64,000 nt of DNA from Hoylesella buccalis ATCC 35310 (GCF_000177075.1 NZ_ADEG01000087.1:1-64000); one strand, 5' to 3'; shown: positions 35,665 through 45,682, numbered from the stretch's first letter. Program-made: numbers and translations. Notes: generated by a model not told the origin, from the letters alone.

Positions 35665-37335
35665 TTGATAACGTTGGATTGGATTAACGCTCTTTTTACA
35701 ATTCCGTCCCCAGTACAGGCAGTGGTGGTCATCTCTCTGATCATCGCTGTTGGCACGGCATTGAGCAAGATCAAGTTCATGGGAGTTTCTCTTGGTGTGT
35801 CGTTTGTTTTCTTCATCGGCATCATCGCCGGAAACATGGGGCTTTCCGTTGATTCAGCGGCTCTCAACTATGCCGAAACCTTTGGTTTGGTCTTGTTCGT
35901 ATACACGCTTGGATTGTACGTGGGTCCCAACTTTTTCGGTGCTTTCCGCCACGAGGGGACCAGCTTTAACCTATGGGGACTGGCCGTCGTCGTCTTGGGA
36001 ACGGTGCTGGCGGTGGCACTGTGTCCGCTGACAGGCATCTCCCTTCCCACGATGGTAGGCTTGTTGTGCGGTGCCACCACCAACACACCGGCACTCGGTG
36101 CGGCCCAACAAGCATTGGAACACATGAGCCTTCCAACCGGCGGTGTGGCCCTGGCTACTGCCGTAACCTATCCGCTGGGTGTCGTAGGCGTTATCCTGGG
36201 CATACTCATCATGCGCAAGTTATTTGTCAAGCCGGCAGATTTGGTGCCAAAATCTCCTGTGGACGAAGACCACACGTTCGTGTGCCAGTTCCTCATTGTC
36301 AATCCAGCCATTGAAGGACGAACCATCGGTGAGCTGGCCATGAGTACGCCTTTGAGGTTCATTATCTCACGCGTTTGGCGACAGGACGAAGTGTTGGTGC
36401 CAGGTGCCTCAACGCAACTGCACACGGGCGACAACCTCATGGTGGTGACTAACCCTGATGATGTGTCGGGCTTGGAGATTCTTTTCGGCCAAAGAGTAGA
36501 ACGCGATTGGAACAAAGGGGAGATAGACTGGAATCAAATCGACCGGAACGTGGAGTCGCGCGTCATCGTATTAACCCGTACGGCCCTCAATGGTAAGCTA
36601 CTGGGAAGAATCCACTTGCGCGAAAGTTTCGACGTCAATGTCAGTCGTGTCACGCGTGGTGATGTCAAACTGCTGGCCACCAAAGACCTCAGGTTGCAGT
36701 ATGGTGACCGTCTGACGGTTGTTGGTGAGCCGAAAAAATTAGAGAGTGCCGAGCATTTCTTGGGCAATTCGGTGAAGACACTCAACGAACCAAACGTGGG
36801 AAGCATCTTCTTTGGCATGATCTTAGGACTGGCCTTGGGCGCCATCCCCATCAGTTTCCCCGGGATGGACTCACCCATTCGACTGGGAATTGCCGGCGGT
36901 CCCATCATCATGGGCATCCTCGTAGGGGCGTTGGGGCCACACATGCACTTCATTTCGTACACCACTCGCTCGGCCTCCCTCATGCTTCGCCGGTTGGGAT
37001 TGGCGATGTATCTGGCCTGTCTGGGGCTTGATGCGGGCAAAGATTTCTTCAGTACGGTGTTCCGTCCTGAAGGGTTGCTGTGGGTAGGCATCGGTGCGCT
37101 GCTCACCATCGTACCCGTTTTAATCGTGGGTTGCATTGCCTTGCGAACCAAGAAACTTGACTACGGAACCATTTGCGGCATCCTTTGCGGAGCCATGGCC
37201 AACCCAATGGCACTGTCGTATGCCAACGACACCATCGAAGGGGATACACCCAGCATCAGCTATGCCACGGTTTACCCAATCGGAATGTTTATTCGGGTTA
37301 TCATAGCCCAAGTATTAATCATGTTCTTTGTGTGA
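35665..37335 (+). CDS. AspT/YidE-type membrane transporter with two TrkA-C domains
   Basis: 556 residues. About ten membrane helices in two halves (about 10-190 and 375-556) match the duplicated Asp-Al_Ex fold; hallmarks are CGATTNTPALGAAQQAL in the first half and LCGAMANPMALSYAND in the second. Between them, about 205-370, lie two RCK/TrkA-C-like domains (HTGDNLMVVTNPDDV, YGDRLTVVGEPKKLE), which often bind a regulatory nucleotide or ligand. The family includes aspartate:alanine exchangers; the substrate here is unknown. No ATG fits: the start is TTG at 35665 (or TTG 35674). The next gene begins 8 bp after its stop, suggesting one transcript. Confidence 0.88.
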   Translation: MITLDWINALFTIPSPVQAVVVISLIIAVGTALSKIKFMGVSLGVSFVFFIGIIAGNMGLSVDSAALNYAETFGLVLFVYTLGLYVGPNFFGAFRHEGTSFNLWGLAVVVLGTVLAVALCPLTGISLPTMVGLLCGATTNTPALGAAQQALEHMSLPTGGVALATAVTYPLGVVGVILGILIMRKLFVKPADLVPKSPVDEDHTFVCQFLIVNPAIEGRTIGELAMSTPLRFIISRVWRQDEVLVPGASTQLHTGDNLMVVTNPDDVSGLEILFGQRVERDWNKGEIDWNQIDRNVESRVIVLTRTALNGKLLGRIHLRESFDVNVSRVTRGDVKLLATKDLRLQYGDRLTVVGEPKKLESAEHFLGNSVKTLNEPNVGSIFFGMILGLALGAIPISFPGMDSPIRLGIAGGPIIMGILVGALGPHMHFISYTTRSASLMLRRLGLAMYLACLGLDAGKDFFSTVFRPEGLLWVGIGALLTIVPVLIVGCIALRTKKLDYGTICGILCGAMANPMALSYANDTIEGDTPSISYATVYPIGMFIRVIIAQVLIMFFV

Positions 37336-37343
37336 CAAAAATA

Positions 37344-39227
37344 ATGAAAACTCGTTTTAAGTATTTCTTTCTTACCTACGTTTTCTTTGTCCTAATCTTT
37401 ATCATTCAGAAACCTCTGTTCATGCTTTACCACCTGTCTTTGTTCAAAGAGGCAACGTGGAAAGATTGGTTTTTGGTGCCTTACCATGGCCTACCGTTGG
37501 ATTTTTCGTTGGCCGGGTACCTCACCATCATCCCCGGATTGTTGTTGATTTGCACCATCTGGTCGCGCAAACGTTTGTGGAGACGACTGGCAAAGGCCTA
37601 TTTTGCCGTCATTGCCATCGTCCTGTCGGCCGTCTTTGTCATCGACCTGGGCCTCTATCGGCATTGGGGATTCCGATTAGACGCCACGCCCTTGTTCTAT
37701 TTCTGCTCCTCTCCGGGGGATGCATTGGCCAGTGCCAGCGCATGGGAACTTATCGGTGGCATCGTGACTTTGCTGCTGATGACCGTCCTCCTCTATGCCC
37801 TGTTTTATTTGTTGCTGAGAGATGACGTGCTCGAAAAGAAGCTCTTGCCCCTCAACCGACCATTCTTCACCTTCCTTTTCGTGCTGCTTTGGGCGGCCTT
37901 GTTCATCCCTATCCGTGGCGGATTCAAGGCATCGACCATGAATATCGGCAAAGTATATTTCAGTGAGAACATGCGTTTGAACCACGCCGCGACCAATCCA
38001 TTGTTCAGTCTGCTGGTTTCATTGATCAAACAAGAAAACTTTAAGCAGCAATATCGCTTCATGAAGGATGACGAAGCCAACAAGTTGGTTGCACAGATGT
38101 ACGACCAGGATGTTGTACATCGGTCATATCAGGCACCCCAACAATGGATATTGACCACCGCTCGGCCTAACATTCTGTTCGTGGTGATGGAGAGTTTCTC
38201 CTCCAAACTCATGGCGTCACTGGGCGGAGAGCGCAATGTGGCGGTCAATCTGGACCGACTTTCGGCCGAAGGATTGCTGTTCCGCCACTTCTATGCCACG
38301 AGTTTTCGAACCGACAGAGGACTTGTTTCAATCCTCAGCGGATTCCCCTCGCTGCCCACCAACAGCATCATGAAGATGCCAAAAGTGTCTCAAAGTTTGC
38401 CTTCCATTGCCGCAAGTTTACGCAAGGTGGGCTATACGGCCGATTATTATTATGGTGGCGATGCCGATTTTACCAACATGCGGTCGTATTTGAAGGGAAC
38501 TGGATTTGAGACGATTGTGTGTGATGAAGACTTTCCTGTGTCAGATAGGCTCAGCAAATGGGGAGTACCCGACCACCTGTTGTTCGAGAAGGTGCTCTCG
38601 AACTTGCGGCAAAACAAGCATCAAAAGCCGTGGTTCAAGGTGGTACAGACATTGAGCAGCCACGAACCCTTCGATGTTCCTTACCACCGTTTGAATGACA
38701 AAATACTCAATGCGTTTGCTTATACCGACAGCTGCGTGGGTCACTTCGTGGACGAATTGAAGAAACTGCCGCTGTGGAAGAACACGCTTGTAGTACTGGT
38801 TCCCGACCATTTGGGCTGCTACCCCCAGGACATTGACAACCTATCCGTAGAGCGTTATCAAATTCCGCTCATCTTCTTGGGAGGTGCACTCAAAGGGCCT
38901 GGCACGGTAGACATCCATGGTTCGCAGACTGACATTGCCGCCACGCTGTTAGGGCAGATGGGAATTGCGCATCACGAGTTTACTTATAGCAAGGATATGT
39001 TCAATCCGTCATCCCCTCATTTTGCGTTCTTCACGTTCCCAGATGCCTTTGGTTTAGTGGATGAGGACAATCAGGTGGTCTTCAATAACGAGTCGAAGAA
39101 GGTTGTTTTGGACCGGGGTAAGCGGCCTGGAAAGAATCTCAAGCGAGGGAAAGCCTACCTGCAAAAGATCTATGACACCATCGATCGGTTGTCTACAGAG
39201 CCAGTGAAAGAGGGTAACAGGCATTGA
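37344..39227 (+). CDS. LTA-synthase-like membrane sulfatase-fold enzyme (1)
   Basis: 627 residues from ATG 37344; an upstream ATG at 37173 lies inside the transporter gene. Five membrane helices at about 8-215 precede a periplasmic alkaline-phosphatase-superfamily domain: ARPNILFVVMESFSSKLMAS (metal-binding Glu), then TSFRTDRGLVSILSG holding the expected Thr nucleophile region, VQTLSSHEPFDVP and LVVLVPDHLG with Asp/His metal ligands. Such enzymes transfer phosphoglycerol or phosphoethanolamine to glycans or lipids. In a Gram-negative host lacking teichoic acid, modification of lipid A, LPS or an outer-membrane glycan is likelier; this is inference. A second member is encoded at 43.7 kb. Confidence 0.9.
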   Translation: MKTRFKYFFLTYVFFVLIFIIQKPLFMLYHLSLFKEATWKDWFLVPYHGLPLDFSLAGYLTIIPGLLLICTIWSRKRLWRRLAKAYFAVIAIVLSAVFVIDLGLYRHWGFRLDATPLFYFCSSPGDALASASAWELIGGIVTLLLMTVLLYALFYLLLRDDVLEKKLLPLNRPFFTFLFVLLWAALFIPIRGGFKASTMNIGKVYFSENMRLNHAATNPLFSLLVSLIKQENFKQQYRFMKDDEANKLVAQMYDQDVVHRSYQAPQQWILTTARPNILFVVMESFSSKLMASLGGERNVAVNLDRLSAEGLLFRHFYATSFRTDRGLVSILSGFPSLPTNSIMKMPKVSQSLPSIAASLRKVGYTADYYYGGDADFTNMRSYLKGTGFETIVCDEDFPVSDRLSKWGVPDHLLFEKVLSNLRQNKHQKPWFKVVQTLSSHEPFDVPYHRLNDKILNAFAYTDSCVGHFVDELKKLPLWKNTLVVLVPDHLGCYPQDIDNLSVERYQIPLIFLGGALKGPGTVDIHGSQTDIAATLLGQMGIAHHEFTYSKDMFNPSSPHFAFFTFPDAFGLVDEDNQVVFNNESKKVVLDRGKRPGKNLKRGKAYLQKIYDTIDRLSTEPVKEGNRH

Positions 39228-39311
39228 GTTCGTAGGCAATAGCCTTTCACGTCACCTGCGACATGGGCTGTTTTAGTTGGCAAAAACAAATGGTTTGCTG
39301 TCTGAAGCAGC

Positions 39312-40982
39312 CTATTTTACGTTATTAAAGCAGTCGGGTATGGGGGCTTTCAGCGTCATGTGCTTGCCAGAGGTGGGATGAATAAAGGTGATGGAAGCAG
39401 CATGTAGGTAAAGTCTGTCAGCCTGATGGCCGTAAAGTTCATCGCCCAGGATGGGACAATTCAGCCCCTCTTGATGGGCACAGTGCATGCGCAACTGATG
39501 CGTACGGCCTGTCATGGGCGAGAGAGCGAGCATCGTTTTCCCCTGATGTACTGACAAAACACGGTAGAAAGTGATGGCCGATTTGCCATGAACGCGGTCT
39601 ACCATTTGTCTTGGACGGTCGAGTAAGTCGGGCCGAAGTGGCAGGTTAATAGAACCATCTGTCTGTGTTACCTTGCCATCCAGTACGGCGATGTATTCCT
39701 TTTGGATGGTGTGAGCCTTGAATTGGGCTTGCAAATGGTGGTAAACCTTCATGTTCTTGGCCACGATGAGCAGTCCAGACGTAGCCATGTCCAAACGATG
39801 TACGGCATGCAACGGCATGTCTTGAGGCATCATTTCCTGCAAGATGGTCAGGACAGAGGGGCGACTTGATCGTCCTGGAACGGAGAGTAATCCGGCTGGT
39901 TTGTTCACAACAACCAGGTCATCATCCTCATATACCATTTGAAGCTGCATGGGTTCGGCATCATCTGGATATTCATCGTCCACCTCAAGACCTTGCAACA
40001 TGAAGCGAAGGATGGGCAGGCATTTGCCTCGACAGGCTGGATAACATTCGCCATGGTGCCGTATGGTGGCCTTCGGTGAGGCTCCCCACCAGAACTCTGC
40101 CATGGCGATTGGCTTGTAATGGTGCTGATAAGCGTACTGCAACAGTTTGGGAGCGCAGCACTCTCCCGCCCCCGCCGGCGGAACATGTTGTGGCGTTTCA
40201 GCGAAAATGTCCAAGAGATTGCGCTGCTCACCCCGTGCGTTGAGCATCACAAAATGAGTAAACAACCACCGTTGCAGTGCGTCTGAACGCTGCTTGCGCT
40301 GGTCTTTCAGTCGCCCAATGCGGTCATCATGCTGCGCCAGCCCGGCTCGTTTGTCCGCCAAAACAGTCGCCCATCGGTGCTTGAGGCGGCGCAGTTCGGC
40401 CTTCATGAACTGACTTTCCCGAATGAGTTCGGCCTCTTTTTCGGCAGAAAGCGAGGATGTTTTCCGCAGATGGTCACGTTTCTGTTTGGCCTCTTTCATG
40501 CGGTTTTGAAACGCAGCAAGTGCTTGTTGCGCCTCTTCTTCCAAGCGTTTGAGTTCTTGTTTCATCGCCAAACAGCCAGCATCCGTTTCCTCTTGCTCTA
40601 CCAGCGCATTGATATGTGTGATCTGTTCTTCATGTTTTTTGAAATAACCTTGCGGCTGTAGGTAATCGAACACGGCGGGAACGAAGCCCGACCAATCGCT
40701 CCTGCTCTCGATTTGTCCTGAATAAGCCGCCAAAAAGCCCAGCTGTTGCTGCTGATTTTCCACGACCAAAACCCCGAACATCTTCCCTTTTGCCACCTCT
40801 TCCTGCCACGTTTGCATGCTCTGAATGTATTCCTGGACGTGCTTCATGGCCATCAAAGCCAAAGGATGGGACTGATAACGAAAGGGATTGTTTAGCCTCA
40901 ATGGTCGCTCCACGTCCGTGTTCAATGGATGAAAACACGAGATCGTGAAGGATGAGGAATGCGACTGGGGAAGATTGGGCAT
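39312..40982 (-). CDS. RluA-family pseudouridine synthase with long N-terminal extension
   Basis: 556 residues. The catalytic RluA-type domain is C-terminal (about 340-550): DDDLVVVNKPAGLLSVPG, then HAVHRLDMATSGLL with the catalytic Asp in HRLD, and MTGRTHQLRMH. It converts uridine to pseudouridine in rRNA or tRNA. The first 340 residues are unusual for the family: NNPFRYQSHPLALMAM, a compact domain, then a long charged coiled coil (about 120-225), then a Cys-containing segment (GECCAPKLLQYAY, CYPACRGKCLP) that may bind metal. This extended type is common in Bacteroidetes and its N-terminal role is not known. Confidence 0.88.
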   Translation of the reverse strand: MPNLPQSHSSSFTISCFHPLNTDVERPLRLNNPFRYQSHPLALMAMKHVQEYIQSMQTWQEEVAKGKMFGVLVVENQQQQLGFLAAYSGQIESRSDWSGFVPAVFDYLQPQGYFKKHEEQITHINALVEQEETDAGCLAMKQELKRLEEEAQQALAAFQNRMKEAKQKRDHLRKTSSLSAEKEAELIRESQFMKAELRRLKHRWATVLADKRAGLAQHDDRIGRLKDQRKQRSDALQRWLFTHFVMLNARGEQRNLLDIFAETPQHVPPAGAGECCAPKLLQYAYQHHYKPIAMAEFWWGASPKATIRHHGECYPACRGKCLPILRFMLQGLEVDDEYPDDAEPMQLQMVYEDDDLVVVNKPAGLLSVPGRSSRPSVLTILQEMMPQDMPLHAVHRLDMATSGLLIVAKNMKVYHHLQAQFKAHTIQKEYIAVLDGKVTQTDGSINLPLRPDLLDRPRQMVDRVHGKSAITFYRVLSVHQGKTMLALSPMTGRTHQLRMHCAHQEGLNCPILGDELYGHQADRLYLHAASITFIHPTSGKHMTLKAPIPDCFNNVK

Positions 40983-41105
40983 ACTACTTCATTTGAAAAC
41001 ATGTGCTAAGGGGCAAGCATGATACACGCCATGCGCCTAATAAAGGGAAGAGAAAAGCAGGCATTCGCCACCCTCTCAACGGCGCACAAGCCTGACCATG
41101 GTACG

Positions 41106-41570
41106 CTATTTGAAATAATACAGGAAGGTAGCAATACCCTCCAAGGCTGGTTTTCGCTGACCTTCAACCTCTATTTTGAAGTCGATTTCGGTCTTGCAGA
41201 TGCCGCGTAGGTTGCTGATGGCATGCAGCTTGGTCACCATGCGCACCCTACTTCCGGTAACAACCGCCTGTCCAAAGCGCATTTTGTCCATGCCATAGTT
41301 AACCAACATCTTGATGTTGTTCACCTCGATGATCTGTGACCAGAGGTAAGGCAACAGTGAAAGCGTCAGATAGCCATGTGCGATGGTGCTCTGATACGGA
41401 CTCTCTTTCTTGGCACGGTCAGCGTCCACATGAATCCATTGATGATCCAATGTCGCGTCAGCAAATAGATTAATACGATCCTGGTCAATCAGCAACCAGT
41501 CGGATGCACCCAATTCTTTGCCCTCAAAGGCTGCAAACTCGTCGTAAGAGTTGACTACTAATTTACTCAT
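41106..41570 (-). CDS. MaoC-type (R)-specific enoyl-CoA hydratase family protein
   Basis: 154 residues, a single hot-dog domain. The hydratase 2 motif is INLFADATLDHQWIHVD, with Asp and His in the catalytic positions, near residue 30-46, followed by TIAHGYLTLSLLPYLWSQ. The family hydrates trans-2-enoyl-CoA to (R)-3-hydroxyacyl-CoA, in the cytoplasm. No other fatty-acid gene is adjacent, so the pathway is unknown. It has its own well-spaced promoter divergent from the MsbA-like exporter gene. Confidence 0.9.
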   Translation of the reverse strand: MSKLVVNSYDEFAAFEGKELGASDWLLIDQDRINLFADATLDHQWIHVDADRAKKESPYQSTIAHGYLTLSLLPYLWSQIIEVNNIKMLVNYGMDKMRFGQAVVTGSRVRMVTKLHAISNLRGICKTEIDFKIEVEGQRKPALEGIATFLYYFK

Positions 41571-41662
41571 ACTTGTCTCTTTTGATATTCAATACCTATG
41601 GATGCCCTTCATCATACGCCCGCAATCAGGTGTGAAAGGCTTTATATTGTTCGTTCAGATGA

Positions 41663-41694
41663 CAAAGATAAGCAAACCAAACGACATGCACAAA
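41663..41694 (-). promoter_or_regulatory. Promoter for the MaoC-type gene
   Basis: Minus strand TTTG (41694-41691), 20 nt, then TATCTTTG (41670-41663): full TTTG-N20-TAnnTTTG. It lies about 93 bp before the ATG at 41570. Confidence 0.75.
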
Positions 41695-41761
41695 CAATGA
41701 AAACGATTGCCGGCAACACGCTGTGCGCCATGCTGCTGTGTACCAAAAATATAAGGGCAAA

Positions 41762-41793
41762 GTTGTCATTTCTAAATAATTGGTTTATCTTTG
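41762..41793 (+). promoter_or_regulatory. Promoter for the ABC exporter gene
   Basis: TATCTTTG (41786-41793) with GTTG (41762-41765) 20 nt upstream, one base off TTTG. It lies 75 bp before the ATG at 41869. An upstream in-frame ATG at 41791 overlaps the box and is rejected as the start. Confidence 0.65.
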
Positions 41794-41868
41794 CAGTGCA
41801 TAAACTACGTTCCAGCATTCGGAAAGAGAGGTTGCGGCTTTCTGCTTTCCGCATCATTCTGTTATTAC

Positions 41869-43701
41869 ATGAAAGAATTCATACAGGTTTTGCGACGCTT
41901 TGTAGCACCCTACAAGCGTTATTTAGGGTTTTCTGTACTGTTCAACATCCTGTCTGCGGTATTGAACATTTTCTCTTTCGCAGCCCTCATCCCCATTCTC
42001 AACATCCTTTTCAACATTGGACAGGAGCGCGTAACCACGCTGATGCCATGGCCCTCGTCGATGAATGAACTGCCCGACGTACTGAGCAACAATGCCAATT
42101 ACTATGTACAGACGATGATTGACCATTACGGAGCCACCACCACCCTGCTGTTCATCGGCTTGTTTTTGGCCTTCATGACGTTTCTCAAGACAGGTTCTTA
42201 CTTTCTTGCCTCTGCCAGTGTGATGCCCATCCGCACGGGTGTGGTGCGCGACATACGCAACCAACTGTACCAAAAGATAACGAGTCTGTCACTTGGCTTC
42301 TTCTCTGAAGAGCGCAAAGGCGACATCATCGCCCGCATGAGTGGTGACGTTCAAGAGATTGAAAACTCCATCATGGCCTCGCTGGACATGCTGTTCAAGA
42401 ATCCCATCCTCGTCATTGCCTACTTCACCACACTGCTCATCATCTCGTGGGAGCTCACCTTGTTCACCATTCTCTTTGTTCCTCTCTTCGGCTGGTTCAT
42501 GGGGTTGGTGGGCCGAAAGCTGAAACAAAACAGCGTGAAGGCACAAAACTTGTGGAGCGACACCATGAGTCAGGTGGAAGAAACGTTAGGCGGACTGCGC
42601 ATCATCAAGGCCTTCTCGGCCGAAGAAAAGATGAATGCGCGCTTCGACAAGATTAACTCCAACTACCGAGACAGCATCCTCAAGGTCACCATCCGGCAGC
42701 AATTGGCCCATCCCATGAGCGAGTTTCTGGGTACGTTGATGATTGTCATCGTGTTATGGTTTGGTGGTACGCTGGTCTTGAACGAGCAAGTGCTCAGCGG
42801 CCCCACGTTCATTTACTACCTCGTGATGCTCTACAGCATCATCAACCCGTTGAAAGAACTGTCAAAGGCGAGCTATGCCATCATGAAAGGACTGGCATCC
42901 ATCGAGCGGGTAGACAAGATACTGATGGCTGAAGTAGCCATTAAAGAGCCTGAAAAACCGATTCACCTCAACAGCTTTGAACATCAAATCGAATTCCGCC
43001 ATGTATCGTTCAGGTATGCGGAACAATGGGTGTTGCGCGACATCAATCTGGTGATTCCCAAAGGAAAGACCGTGGCGTTGGTGGGACAGAGCGGCAGTGG
43101 CAAGTCAACCTTGGTCGACTTGATTCCACGCTACTATGACGTACAGGAAGGTGAGGTGCTCATCGACGGCATCAACGTGCGTGACTTGGGCGTACGCAGC
43201 TTGCGCCATCTCATCGGAAACGTCAACCAAGAAGCCATTTTGTTCAACGACACGTTCTTCAACAACATCACCTTCGGCGTTGACCACGCCACGCAAGAAA
43301 TGGTAGACCAGGCCGCTCGTATCGCCAACGCTTACGAATTCATTATGGAGTCAGAGGAAGGATTCGACACAAACATCGGAGATCGGGGTAGCAAGTTAAG
43401 CGGCGGACAGCGTCAGCGTATCTCCATTGCCCGCGCCATCCTCAAAAATCCGCCCATTCTGATACTCGATGAGGCCACCAGTGCGCTCGACACCGAGAGC
43501 GAACGCTTGGTGCAAGATGCGCTGGAGCGGCTCATGGACACCCGCACCACGGTGGCCATCGCTCACCGTCTGTCCACCATCAAGCACGCTGACGAAATCT
43601 GTGTGCTGCACGAAGGACGCATCGTGGAGCGAGGTACGCACGAAGAACTGATCGCCAAAGAGGGCTATTACAAAAAACTGCATGACATGCAAGAGGTTTA
43701 A
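41869..43701 (+). CDS. MsbA-like ABC exporter (fused permease and ATPase)
   Basis: 610 residues. Six membrane helices at about 15-315 form the exporter half, followed by the ATPase domain (about 365-600): Walker A GQSGSGKST, signature LSGGQRQRISIARAIL, Walker B ILILDEATSALD, and the H-loop AIAHRLS. The half-transporter would act as a homodimer to move a lipid or lipid-linked molecule out of the inner membrane, as MsbA does with lipid A. A sulfatase-fold membrane enzyme gene starts 4 bp after its stop, which suggests that the exported lipid or glycan is then modified in the periplasm; this is inference. Confidence 0.93.
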   Translation: MKEFIQVLRRFVAPYKRYLGFSVLFNILSAVLNIFSFAALIPILNILFNIGQERVTTLMPWPSSMNELPDVLSNNANYYVQTMIDHYGATTTLLFIGLFLAFMTFLKTGSYFLASASVMPIRTGVVRDIRNQLYQKITSLSLGFFSEERKGDIIARMSGDVQEIENSIMASLDMLFKNPILVIAYFTTLLIISWELTLFTILFVPLFGWFMGLVGRKLKQNSVKAQNLWSDTMSQVEETLGGLRIIKAFSAEEKMNARFDKINSNYRDSILKVTIRQQLAHPMSEFLGTLMIVIVLWFGGTLVLNEQVLSGPTFIYYLVMLYSIINPLKELSKASYAIMKGLASIERVDKILMAEVAIKEPEKPIHLNSFEHQIEFRHVSFRYAEQWVLRDINLVIPKGKTVALVGQSGSGKSTLVDLIPRYYDVQEGEVLIDGINVRDLGVRSLRHLIGNVNQEAILFNDTFFNNITFGVDHATQEMVDQAARIANAYEFIMESEEGFDTNIGDRGSKLSGGQRQRISIARAILKNPPILILDEATSALDTESERLVQDALERLMDTRTTVAIAHRLSTIKHADEICVLHEGRIVERGTHEELIAKEGYYKKLHDMQEV

Positions 43702-43705
43702 CACA

Positions 43706-45682
43706 ATGATGAAACAAGTTAAAGCAACATTCCTACACACTTCTTTCGGGCCTTTCGGCGCCATGATTCTCAACCTGTTGATGGCATTCGTGGTATACTT
43801 CATTGCCCGCGTGGAATTCCTTTTCGAGAATTACAGCTATTTCTCCGGCAACCTGTCGGCATCCCATCTAACCGAATTGTTCTACGGTGGCTACATCTTC
43901 GACCGCTCCGCCATCGCCTACACCAATGCCCTGTACATCCTGCTGATGCTCTTTCCGCTGTGGATCAAGGAGCGCAGAGGCTATCATTTGCTGTGCAAAT
44001 GGGTGTTTGTGGTCATCAATGCGCTGACGCTGATCATCAACTTGTGCGACTCTGTGTACTTTCCTTACACCCTGCGGCGCACCACGACGAGCGTATTCAG
44101 CGAATTTCGCAACGAAAACAACCTCGCCGACGTGTTTTGGGGCGAGTTTGTGGGCCACTGGTATCTCGTGCTGTTGGCCATCGTAGTCATCACCCTGCTG
44201 TGGAAACTCTACGTCATGCCCCGCACCGCACACACACATTACGCCACCGCCACACAGCGATGGAAGTTCGGTCTCATCCAGTTTGTGCTGCTGGCCTTGC
44301 TCACTCCTCTCATCATTGGTGCCTGCCGGGGCGGCCTGGCCTCGGGCATACGCCCCATCACCGTCAACAACGCCAACCAATACGTACGCCGTCCAACCGA
44401 GTGCGCGCTGGTACTCAACACGCCGTTCTCATTGATCAGAACCATCGGGAAGAACGTTTTCGACGTTCCCACCTACTATCCCAACCTCGAGGCTGCCGCC
44501 AAAGTGTTCACGCCCATACACCGTCCAAAGCCCACGCATGCGTTCCAAAAGAAGAACGTGGTGGTGCTGATCGTCGAAAGTTTTGGCCGCGAGTATATCG
44601 GAGCTTTCAACCAACAGCTCGAAAACGGCCGATACAAGGGCTACACCCCATACGTTGACCAGCTTATCAGCCAAAGTGCCACCTATAAATACTCGTTCTG
44701 CAACGGACGAAAGAGCATTGACGGCATGCCATCCGTGCTTTGTGGCATTCCTATGTTTAAAGAACCGTTCGTGCTCACCAACGCCTCGATGAACGATTAC
44801 ACCAGCATGGCCGGCCTGTTGGCGCGCGAGGGCTACCACACGGCGTTCTTCCACGGTGCCAACCGGGGCAGCATGGGATTCCTGGCTTTTGCCAACAAGG
44901 TGGGCTTCCAGGCGTACTATGGCCGACAAGACTATGCCGCCGACCACCGATTTGGCGGCGATGCCGACTTTGACGGGCACTGGGGTATCTGGGATGAGCC
45001 TTTCCTGCAATACTGGTGTACGAAGATTGGCGAGATGAAAGAACCCTTCATGACGGCCTGTTTCACCGTATCGAGCCACACGCCCTACGTCATTCCGGAA
45101 AAATACAAGGACGTGTATCCCGAAGAAGGGCTACCCATCCACAAATGCATACGCTATACCGACATGGCCATCGGCAAGTTTTTCGAAGCGGCCAAGCAGC
45201 AACCGTGGTACAAGAACACCCTCTTTGTGCTGACCAGCGACCACACCAACCTGAGCGACCATGCGCAGTATCAGACCGACATCGGCGGTTTTTCGGCACC
45301 GCTCATCATCTTTGATCCCAGCGGAGAGGTACCCGTGGGCATGCACGACGGCATCGCACAGCAGATAGACATTCTGCCCACCGTACTGAGTCTGTTGGGC
45401 TATGACAAGCCTTTCTTGTCGTTCGGTTGCGACTTGATGACCACTCCCGCCGCAGAAACCTACGCCGTGAACTACCTCAACGGCATATATCAGTATTGTA
45501 AGTATGACTATGTGTTGCAGTTCGACGGTCAACAAACGCGTGGCATCTATGCCTTGGACGACCTGCTGATGCGGCACAACCTGAAAGGAAGGGTGAAGGA
45601 ACAGCGCAAGATGGAGCAAGAACTGAAAGCCATCATCCAACAATATATGTACAGGATGGAGAACGACCAGCTGATGCCCTGA
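43706..45682 (+). CDS. LTA-synthase-like membrane sulfatase-fold enzyme (2)
   Basis: 658 residues from ATG 43706 (ATG 43709 equally possible); an earlier in-frame ATG lies inside the upstream gene. Five membrane helices at about 20-220, then an alkaline-phosphatase-superfamily domain: NVVVLIVESFGREYIGAF, SFCNGRKSIDGMPSVLCG containing the nucleophile region, TVSSHTPYVIPE and FVLTSDHTNLSD with metal ligands. It belongs to the phosphoglycerol/phosphoethanolamine transferase group. It is transcribed with the MsbA-like exporter 4 bp upstream. It resembles the 37.3-kb gene in architecture but differs in the region around the nucleophile, so the two may act on different acceptors. Confidence 0.88.
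   Translation: MMKQVKATFLHTSFGPFGAMILNLLMAFVVYFIARVEFLFENYSYFSGNLSASHLTELFYGGYIFDRSAIAYTNALYILLMLFPLWIKERRGYHLLCKWVFVVINALTLIINLCDSVYFPYTLRRTTTSVFSEFRNENNLADVFWGEFVGHWYLVLLAIVVITLLWKLYVMPRTAHTHYATATQRWKFGLIQFVLLALLTPLIIGACRGGLASGIRPITVNNANQYVRRPTECALVLNTPFSLIRTIGKNVFDVPTYYPNLEAAAKVFTPIHRPKPTHAFQKKNVVVLIVESFGREYIGAFNQQLENGRYKGYTPYVDQLISQSATYKYSFCNGRKSIDGMPSVLCGIPMFKEPFVLTNASMNDYTSMAGLLAREGYHTAFFHGANRGSMGFLAFANKVGFQAYYGRQDYAADHRFGGDADFDGHWGIWDEPFLQYWCTKIGEMKEPFMTACFTVSSHTPYVIPEKYKDVYPEEGLPIHKCIRYTDMAIGKFFEAAKQQPWYKNTLFVLTSDHTNLSDHAQYQTDIGGFSAPLIIFDPSGEVPVGMHDGIAQQIDILPTVLSLLGYDKPFLSFGCDLMTTPAAETYAVNYLNGIYQYCKYDYVLQFDGQQTRGIYALDDLLMRHNLKGRVKEQRKMEQELKAIIQQYMYRMENDQLMP

Noticed and set aside
37173..37343. 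Longer N-terminus for the first LTA-synthase-like enzyme
   Set aside because: It lies inside the transporter gene in another frame; the membrane-helix start at 37344 is natural.
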